This document shows, piece by piece, positions 63,900 through 64,000 of a stretch of 64,000 bases of DNA. Below the pieces are notes generated by a model. That model was given only the letters and a program-made list of their open reading frames with translations, did no database searches and had not been told where the DNA came from. Each line of letters opens with the position of its first letter. Within the stretch, counting starts at the first letter, position 1. The position numbers and the translations under genes are program-made. The DNA is from Robinsoniella sp. Its GTDB lineage: Bacteria > Bacillota > Clostridia > Lachnospirales > Lachnospiraceae. The DNA is taken from assembly GCA_023664735.1 (NCBI GenBank), contig JAMPFB010000002.1, positions 36,179 to 100,178 on the forward strand, written 5' to 3'.

Positions 63900-64000
63900 A
63901 ATGAACCCGTATGGTAACAGTTCAGTCCACAGGGACAGGGCAGGCTTCCCATAGAGCATGTTTTCTAAAGGAGCCCTTATAAAAACGCCAGCGCTTAGCG

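Noticed and set aside
63900..64000. Start of another gene at the right edge
   Set aside because: No RBS-start pair with an open frame is evident in the last 100 bases.

Overview
The window looks like a chromosomal segment of a Gram-positive anaerobe of the Clostridia, most likely a Lachnospiraceae-type gut or rumen bacterium. This is inferred from AG-rich ribosome binding sites before nearly every gene, a moderately AT-rich composition, Lachnospiraceae-style secreted proteins (Big_2-like, InlB B-repeat-like, BspA-like repeats and Lys-rich C-termini), a Csp-like subtilase and multidomain secreted amylases. The genus cannot be fixed from the sequence. Almost all genes are on the + strand; only a flippase (2736-4262) and a DUF5050-like protein (31779-32828) are on the - strand.

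Layout. (1) 1-2734: folate operon folE (cut by the left edge), HD-domain hydrolase, folP, folB-folK fusion. (2) 2736-4262: Wzx-like flippase, convergent. (3) 4608-24690: a long exopolysaccharide operon built round a Gram-positive Pel machine. It has a TviB/WbpA-like UDP-HexNAc dehydrogenase, GT4, GT8, DPM1-like GT2, a WbpP/PelX-like C4-epimerase, a PelA/DUF2194-like protein, PelF, PelG, a PelD protein fused to a degenerate SDR domain, PelE-like, a GT-C-like membrane protein, GT4, a membrane-anchored pullulanase and a second GT8. (4) 24908-31661: secreted starch-binding protein and a giant modular alpha-amylase. (5) 31779-38274: DUF5050-like protein and two tandem paralogous surface proteins with repeats. 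(6) 38380-47151: small unknown protein, FAD oxidoreductase, PheA, Ppx/GppA, Ppk1, two HAD hydrolases and a small acidic protein. (7) 47371-58055: Hpt protein, REC-HD-GYP protein and a chemosensory operon (histidine kinase, REC with degenerate HD-GYP, CheR, CheB, CheY, CheA, CheW, MCP). (8) 58203-59963: Csp-like subtilase. (9) 60103-63899: 7TM hybrid histidine kinase with receiver and Hpt, plus a tandem-receiver regulator.

How they may work together. The Pel operon and the signalling block are linked by c-di-GMP logic. The PelD fusion keeps an RxxD I-site next to a degenerate GGDEF motif, so it could be a c-di-GMP receptor gating PelF/PelG. The REC-HD-GYP protein at 47839 is a likely c-di-GMP phosphodiesterase, and its neighbour at 50456 is a degenerate relative. 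No diguanylate cyclase is encoded in the window. The dehydrogenase plus epimerase predict UDP-GalNAcA supply, and the PelA-like protein shows no clear deacetylase motif. The product may therefore be an acidic Pel variant rather than the cationic Pel of Pseudomonas. This is a hypothesis.

Most unusual items: the SDR-PelD fusion with an apparent AUU start codon, the enlarged Pel operon with a pullulanase inside it, the HD hydrolase in the folate operon, the Cys/His-rich duplicated surface module with minisatellites, and the chemosensory operon with HD-GYP partners but no flagellar genes in view.
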